Shown here piece after piece: positions 60,201-64,000 of a stretch of DNA of 64,000 nt. Source of the DNA: Elmis aenea (taxonomy: Eukaryota; Arthropoda; Insecta; Coleoptera; Elmidae). Where the stretch lies: positions 40,926,970 through 40,990,969 of the forward strand of contig OX393579.1 of assembly GCA_947652605.1 (NCBI GenBank), written 5' to 3'. The notes beneath the pieces were generated by a model, which worked only from the letters and a program-made list of their open reading frames with translations, searched no databases and was not told where the DNA came from. A program made the position numbers and the translations under genes. The first letter of the stretch is position 1; the number at the start of each line of letters is the position of its first letter.

Positions 60201-62436
60201 TCGTACAGAGCATCTTTTCTCCCTTTCCAACGATACATCACTTGTACAGAACAAAAACTTTAAAAAATGTACCTACGTCAACTATGATAAAATATCTTTT
60301 AAATAAATAACCATATCCATACTCTACTTTAAATAACTAAAACGCGTCAGTGTCAACAGATAGTTTTTTTTTAAAGGTGATGTTTATGGCCAAACCATTT
60401 TTGTTGACATAAGTCAGTACCTATTACATTTTTTTCACAACATTATTGCAAACAGAAAATCAATGTAAGGTAATTCCGGGAGATATGCCCCACTGGGAGA
60501 GATGCCGCTTGTGTATGTTCTGTGGAGATGCCTCGGTTGTTCTATTTTCGCATGCTGACAGATGCCAAAATTTGTACTGTATTATTGTTCCGTAACAGTT
60601 GCTATCTGGAAGGCATACTGCCGTTGGCAAAAATTTCGGGTGGTGTGCGGTTGTTAACAAAATTAAGATGAGTTCAACGATTTTAACATGGCGCTATAAT
60701 GTAGTAATAACTTAAAGATACCGGCAATTCGAAATTTATTATTTTTCATGGAATACTTTTAGCCAGCTTCTCAAATACATTATTAAGGTTATTATTGCAA
60801 TAAGATACACCGGTATCTTTTAAGTTCCATATTTTTTTTCCCCTGGGGCATATAACCCGTACTAAAAGGAGAGTTGCCCCATTTTATCGAGGTACAGATG
60901 CCCCGGTGGAACATCTATTGCTTATACACAATACAGCAACAACTAATCAATTTATTAATTAATACTGTGACACAAGCATCCTAGAAAGACTATATATTGA
61001 CATTATTTATAAAAAATAAACTATGTTCAGAGATGCCTACGACGTATAAGAGGAAAACATCTGATAAAACCAGAAGGCAATGGTCTTCAGAACAATTCAG
61101 AGAGGAATTAAGAAGAACAAAATCTTTTTAACATACGTATGTTCAGGGACAAATCCCTTAGCTAGGATGACCAACCATAGCAAAGGGATAACATTTTTGT
61201 AATAGTTAGGTAGTAAGTCAAGTTGCAAAATACATTCTAATTCAAGTTCTCATTTGACCACATGCATTAATTCGATACAAGTTCTCATTCAATACCAGTC
61301 AAGTTGTAATCTTAGACAAACTTCTTGGTTCTGTAAATAAATTACATTAAAAAAATGTAAAGCCGACGTCGAGCTAAATATTTTAAGAAGACGAACAAGC
61401 AGACTAAGCGTCGAAACGTTCGTCCTCCTTTGCCGTCGTTATCGTCGTCGTACATAACGACGTCGTAAGTGTGTTAAGTTGATATGATCAATCGAGTGTA
61501 CGATTCGTAACATATCAATAAAAATACATTTTGAATTAAATATTTTTGGTTTCATTGATCGTTTAAGGCCGGGGCATCACTCCCATTTATATGGGGCATC
61601 TCAACCGCACTGGCGGGAGAGATGGCCAAAAACATGGTTTTGCTTAATTTTTTTTTTGTAAACTTCCGGTCGTAATATTCAAATTTTGAATGTCGTGCGT
61701 TATTCTCAATTGAATTGGCTATACATATCCATTTTTTCGGAGACTACAAAATTATTAAAAGGTGATTTTTTTGCATTAGGTGGGGCAACTGTCCCGGAAT
61801 TACCTTATCTGTTAAGATGAATAGCTAAAATAGCAACAAATGTGCCACGAAAAAACTATAATCACCATTTTGTTTGGCATGTAAAATTATCCAAATGCTA
61901 AATACAAACCAAAACTTAAATGTAAAGCTAGAACCAGTTTAAACAACGCAAATAGCATGGTTTTAGGTTTGTTTCAGCAGACCAAAATTTATTAGTTCTA
62001 GTGCCTGAACTAGTAAATTTTGGATAAAGAATTCTATTAATAACGAATATTAAAAAGCAATGTAAAAAATTCTGAAAGAAAAAAAATTCGCTGATTATGA
62101 TAATTTTTAAAATGTTTGCGTTTTTTAGGCGAATTTTGCTCTACTCGTTAAAGAGTTTCGAGCGGAATTTAATAAGCATGGTTATCTGCTAACAGCAGCG
62201 GTCAGAGCGACTATAGCTGGCATCGCAGCCTCGTACGATGTTCCATCCATATCAAGGTAAACAATTATTAATTTGTAAATATTGATTTACTACACAAATT
62301 TTGTTCCAGAGATCTTGATTTTATTAACGTCATGGCGCACGACTATCATAACGCTTCGGATGGAGTGACTGGCCACAGCGCCCCACTGTACCGTCACAGC
62401 GGTGAGGTAACGGCTCCTCAAAACGGTTATAACGTG
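51185..62436 (+). CDS. chitinase-like protein (GH18), catalytic Glu lost; 3' end outside window
   Basis: Six exons (51185-51235, 55566-55605, 59069-59239, 59359-59591, 62129-62256, 62310-62436) join in frame into 750 nt, 250 residues. Residues 1 to about 22 form a signal peptide (MKNYIYFLSFTLLFGFV then AVGSG), so the product should be secreted. The GH18 barrel starts at KIVCYYGSW (32-40), then CTHFIYAFVG (60-69), GGW (110-112) and ASP (124-126). The catalytic motif DxxDxDxE appears as NGFDLDWV (146-153): the proton-donor Glu is Val and the first Asp is Asn. Later FINVMAHDYH (212-221) has His for the conserved Tyr, and TGHSAPLY is kept. GH18 proteins lacking this Glu are non-catalytic carbohydrate binders or signalling proteins. 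Splice sites are canonical and no stop interrupts the frame. About 120-150 C-terminal residues must lie right of this window. Confidence 0.87.
51958..52304. mobile_element. 347-bp MITE, CCGGGTGATT termini
   Basis: CCGGGTGATTCAGTTTGACT at the left pairs with AGTCAAACTAAATCACCCGG at the right (one mismatch), and the repeat extends through CCCCTATAACTTTTT. TA on both sides. Lies in intron 1 of the chitinase-like gene. Confidence 0.92.
52591..53047. mobile_element. foldback MITE with about 158-bp arms
   Basis: ACAGGGTGTCCCCGTTATCA and its complement form the ends of arms 52591-52749 and 52890-53047, almost identical. TA-type target. In intron 1. Confidence 0.95.
53048..54262. other. intron 1 sequence, AT-rich
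   Basis: No exon or repeat boundary supported between the foldback MITE and the hAT element. Confidence 0.4.
54263..54669. mobile_element. hAT-type MITE, CAGGGGTGAATC termini
   Basis: CAGGGGTGAATCTAGG and the right end TAGATCCGCCCCTG are inverted repeats. The 8-bp flanks ACTATACT and ACTTTACT match at seven positions. GGGCCTAGGGCTTA and GGCCCAGGGCTTAA subterminal blocks are present. In intron 1. Confidence 0.85.
55087..55372. repeat. MITE copy 1 (ACAGGGTGTTCCATTT core)
   Basis: Shares ACAGGGTGTTCCATTT, TCATTTCCGGCGAAACCGGA and a right end ACACC.AGTAT with 57355-57637. In intron 1. Confidence 0.65.
55566..55605 (+). CDS. chitinase-like gene, exon 2 (40 bp)
   Basis: A 40-bp exon between a pyrimidine-rich acceptor ending CAAG and a donor GTAAGT. 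Phase 0 in and phase 1 out, exactly what is needed between exon 1 and exon 3. Encodes AVGSGQVIGGSTT plus the first base of an Asn codon, giving a plausible cleavage region and Ser/Thr linker. Confidence 0.65.
56530..56730 (-). pseudogene. LINE RNase H C-terminal remnant
   Basis: The minus-strand frame reads AIAILSNVSKEKTEEMLKMS, VDIRAAIGLITGRRWLNKHF then a stop, and degenerate text follows. The (I/V)GLITGxxxLNKH pattern is the tail after RNase H in I/R1/Jockey-type LINEs. Only this fragment survives. In intron 2. Confidence 0.55.
57355..57637. mobile_element. MITE copy 2, ATACCAGGTGTAAAT ends
   Basis: ATACCAGGTGTAAATTT and the complement at the right (ATTTACACCTGGTAT) form the ends. It contains the ACAGGGTGTTCCATTT and TTTCCGGCGAAACCGGAAGT core shared with copy 1. 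It sits in the loop of the 57033-57800 inverted repeat. Confidence 0.72.
57865..57996 (+). pseudogene. MADF-domain protein start (Harbinger accessory gene)
   Basis: ATG at 57865, 43 codons: MSKNWSADEITQIIELYEGR then EILWNVQLDT. The IIELYxxxxILWN pattern is the first helix of a MADF/Myb-like domain, which PIF/Harbinger elements encode as a second protein beside the transposase. The frame ends soon after an internal deletion, so it is non-functional. Confidence 0.7.
57964..58161 (-). pseudogene. Harbinger transposase N-terminal fragment
   Basis: The minus-strand frame contains DVVALQKLRHC, KKKCWIKPWI, FGAGHTIARELQIEDAQQF. The basic run, the W(I/V)xPW motif and the EL...D...F spacing match the N-terminus of PIF/Harbinger transposases before the DDE domain. 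The catalytic domain is deleted and the frame stops where the MADF fragment begins, so the two genes overlap tail to tail at 57964-57996. Confidence 0.7.
58263..58367. repeat. 105-bp MITE, GCGATCGCG-rich ends
   Basis: AACTCACTGCGGCGCGATCG and CGATCGCGCCGGTGTGAGTT are near-perfect inverted repeats. Nested in the Harbinger element. Confidence 0.85.
58580..58860 (-). pseudogene. very decayed RTE-like RT fragment
   Basis: The minus-strand text gives DIKLFAHEMLVIAKTERK, VNEVEVNKNKYE and ISKRIYT-like pieces with several frame changes, resembling the region after the catalytic ADD of RTE-type RTs. Likely the same family as the C-terminal fragment at 63.4 kb. Weak. Confidence 0.35.
59069..59239 (+). 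CDS. chitinase-like gene, exon 3
   Basis: Acceptor TGTTTCAG, 171 bp, donor GTAAAT, phase 1 both sides. Encodes KIVCYYGSWSKYRPGKGAF, then CTHFIYAFVGIN and IDPWNEIGSG, the first barrel strands and conserved Cys residues. Confidence 0.93.
59359..59591 (+). CDS. chitinase-like gene, exon 4 (catalytic region)
   Basis: Acceptor TTTTAG (an alternative at 59325 would break the homology), 233 bp, donor GTATGA, ends in phase 0. Encodes GLARFKNLKTLN, LIAIGGWS, AASPTLRANLI and NGFDLDWVYPADQGG. The Val codon GTG is at 59553-59555, one base from GAG. Confidence 0.93.
59677..59930. repeat. MITE copy, left end (as 6490)
   Basis: ACAGGGTGTCCCGGATAACA followed by ATGGGGATCTCGCTTATTAT; matches 6490-6770 at high identity. 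Right end not found. In intron 4. Confidence 0.8.
61033..61131 (+). pseudogene. pogo transposase N-terminal fragment
   Basis: ATG at 61033, 32 codons: MPTTYKRKTSDKTRRQWSSE then QFREELRRTK. The MPxxYKRKT...WSxE opening is that of pogo/Tigger transposases before the psq-type helix-turn-helix. It stops at 61129 where other sequence joins. Confidence 0.75.
61140..61560 (+). repeat. possible solo LTR inside the pogo element
   Basis: The sequence begins TGTTCAGGGACAAATCCC, has AATAAAAATACATTTTG near its right side and ends near TTTCA. Composition differs from the host element and it interrupts the transposase. No clear target duplication. GACG...CGTCGAAACG (61392-61421) resembles the stem plus GAAAC module. 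Confidence 0.3.
62129..62256 (+). CDS. chitinase-like gene, exon 5
   Basis: Acceptor TTTTTTAG, 128 bp, donor GTAAAC, leaving phase 2. Encodes ANFALLVKEFRAEFNKHGYL then LTAAVRATIAGIAASYDVP, the GH18 segment after the catalytic strand. Confidence 0.93.
62310..62436 (+). CDS. chitinase-like gene, exon 6
   Basis: Follows a 53-bp intron. Acceptor TTGTTCCAG, 127 bp, donor GTACGC in phase 0. Encodes DLDFINVMAHDYHNASDG, VTGHSAPLY and PQNGYNV. The next exon is not within the window. Confidence 0.92.
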
Positions 62437-62599
62437 GTACGCAAATTTTTAAATACATTTATTATTGTGTGTTATCTTTTGCTAACAATTTTTCGAACAA
62501 CGGTATAAGTTGAACTAAAATTCGCGCTGATCTAATTTCCTTGCGTAACAAAGAAATTGAAATTGTACTTTTTTTTGTAAAAAACCATATTTTAATTTT

Positions 62600-63285
62600 T
62601 AATGTAATTTCCCTCATTAGATATAACCTCAAGTCACATCTTAAGCAATTTTTTAATTCCCTTTGGAAAAAAATCTATTGGTTTAGAATCAAAAAATGAC
62701 TATACTGCATTTTCGACATCTTTCTGAGAATCTTTCCATCAAGATGATTTCGTAAACTTCGAAATGTGGTAGTTCCAATAGTTCCAATAAGCAGGGTTTG
62801 GGGAGTATAAGAATTGTGCAATTTTCCCATCCGAGTTCCTCCAGTTCTTTGGAGGTGATGCACAAGCTATGTGTGGCCGAGCATTATCTTGATGAAACAG
62901 ATCTTCCACCGATTGACTAGTGCTGGACGTTTTTCTCGCACAGCTTTCATTTAACGATTCAGTTGCTGACAATAAACTTCTGATGGCTTTATTCTTTCTC
63001 ACCAGCTAGAAATGTATTACATGTATTGGATAAAGTCCAGCTTTTGGATAAGTACTGCTTTATCTCTGGGACTAAGCCACTTATTGCGACGCTTATATTT
63101 TTGTAATCCACTTTTCATATCTGGTAATAATTTGGTCAAAAAACGTGGCTTGGAGCCGACGAGATAGTAATAAAATGCACACATATTGGCGCGACGTTCA
63201 AGTTGTGCTGGTGATAGGCCTTGCGACATCCATTTTCTCACCTTCACCACTTTCCCAACTGTAACAAATGTCGCTAAATAAATAT
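62600..63285 (-). pseudogene. mariner transposase, internally deleted
   Basis: The minus-strand text gives VGKVVKVRKWMSQGLSPAQL, ERRANMCAFYYYLV, NKWLSPRDKAV, then (after a gap removing the central catalytic strand) YCQQLN, EKRPALVNR, HQDNARPHIA and FRSLRNHLDGK. The HxDNARPH motif carrying the second Asp is intact. The region of the third Asp (normally SPDLxPxDY) is replaced by unrelated residues. Several frameshifts. Mariner family certain, subfamily not determined. In intron 6. Confidence 0.92.
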
Positions 63286-63349
63286 GTACATTTATTATGC
63301 AAGTTCTTGTACTGTTGGAGTTTATTTTCCACTAGAATGTTCATAGTCT

Positions 63350-63930
63350 CTAAATCTTCCTATCCTTCCAGTCATTACCCGTCAAGTTGTTTTTGTCTAT
63401 TGCTATTTTTAACCCATCTATCCTTCTTCTTTTCGGTATTCCCGTTTTTTCCCTTCTAAACGAAATCCATGTCAGTGTTTGATGTGAGATTCTATGTGCA
63501 GGCATTCTGTTTAAGTGGCCGTACCAAATCAATTGTTGTGCTTCAATTATATTGGTCAGGCTCTTTACTGCATTTACTCTTTCCCGAATGTCCTCCTTTC
63601 TTACTTTATCGATAATCGTTAGTTGACAAGATCTTCTACAGAAGTTAATTTCCATTGCTCTTACCCCCTCTTCCAAATATTTAGACATGGTCCATACCTC
63701 AGCTCCGTACATAACACAGATTTGAACAAAATATTTAAATAAATGGCTTTTGATTTTTAAGGAGATGCTTTTGTCCATGATACTGAATTTAATTGTCGAG
63801 CTTCTACTTTCCCTTTTCCTAATTTATTTAAGATGAATTTGGTATCCACACATCTGAAGTTAAGGTTATCCCTAGATATTTGATTCATGGACAATTTTTA
63901 TCATTTCTTTTGAGGTTATAATGTCTTTAC
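63350..63930 (-). pseudogene. LINE reverse transcriptase C-terminal end
   Basis: A 142-codon frame (63778-63350) contains YFVQICVMYGAEVWTMSK, VRAMEINFCRRSC, VRKEDIRERVNAV and IWYGHLNRMP. It ends with a basic RRREKTG.PKRRRIDGL tail. YGAEVWTMSK...RxxxxNxxxRRxL...WYGHxxRM is the C-terminal signature of endonuclease/RT LINEs of the RTE/CR1 kind. Degenerate text continues upstream to about 63930. The RT core is missing. In intron 6 or beyond. Confidence 0.85.
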
Positions 63931-64000
63931 CAGTACTTCCAATGAGGGATGAAATAACGTTTTAAATCGTTACGTTATTGTATAACGTTATTTATTATTT

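Larger units (their letters stand above)
60468..61805 (+). mobile_element. pogo-family DNA transposon, deleted
   Basis: AGGTAATTCCGGGAGATATG and the right end GTCCCGGAATTACCT are inverted repeats, with TA at 60466-60467 and 61806-61807 (Tc1/mariner target). Subterminal repeats of GGGAGAGATG and GGGGCAT/ATGCCCC occur at both ends. It contains the start of a pogo-type transposase. About 0.4 kb of foreign sequence follows that start. In intron 4. Confidence 0.88.

Noticed and set aside
60049..60306. 85-codon plus-strand frame in intron 4 as an extra exon
   Set aside because: No GH18 resemblance, wrong place in the protein, and exons 4 and 5 already join in phase.

Overview
This window reads as an AT-rich insect genome segment, possibly from a beetle (that level is inferred from repeat style only). 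It has two host genes with long, transposon-filled introns and no bacterial, organellar, tRNA, rRNA or CRISPR signal. Most of the sequence is layered transposon debris.

Host genes. (1) On the minus strand at 21004-21255 lies one exon of a metabotropic glutamate receptor (mtt/mGluR-like ligand-binding domain) with intact splice sites; no other exon of it is recognisable here. (2) On the plus strand a chitinase-family (GH18) gene starts at about 51185 and runs off the right edge. Six exons (51185-51235, 55566-55605, 59069-59239, 59359-59591, 62129-62256, 62310-62436) join in phase into a 250-codon reading frame with an N-terminal signal peptide. Its catalytic motif is broken: the proton-donor Glu is Val, the first Asp is Asn, and the Tyr of the MxYD motif is His. 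This suggests a non-enzymatic chitinase-like protein.

Layout of the repeats. 0-8 kb: a TA-flanked MITE, a hAT with an 8-bp target duplication and a transposase remnant, two nested hAT-type elements, a large palindromic element and a Harbinger MITE. 10.9-12.5 kb: a broken Penelope-like element (RT plus GIY-YIG) with a hammerhead-like 3' motif. 16.5-18.1 kb: a hAT element split by a piggyBac MITE whose empty site survives in a second copy at 31.3 kb. 24.9-37 kb: small palindromes, a minisatellite, Harbinger-like and foldback elements and a short Crypton-like ORF. 39-40.5 kb: nested hAT and palindromic elements. 41.7-46.6 kb: an element with about 1-kb terminal inverted repeats holding Jockey and RTE-like LINE remains. 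48-53 kb: foldback MITEs, two of them nested. The chitinase introns hold a deleted Harbinger (MADF and transposase pieces face to face), a pogo element, a mariner and LINE tails.

A recurring theme is a family of TA-flanked elements ending in ACAGGGTG. Many copies carry the same subterminal GGGATCTCG core, which ties together MITEs that otherwise share little. A second theme is a set of degenerate hammerhead-ribozyme-like modules (GATAA, short stem, GAAAC). All pairings and gene models were read by eye from the sequence.
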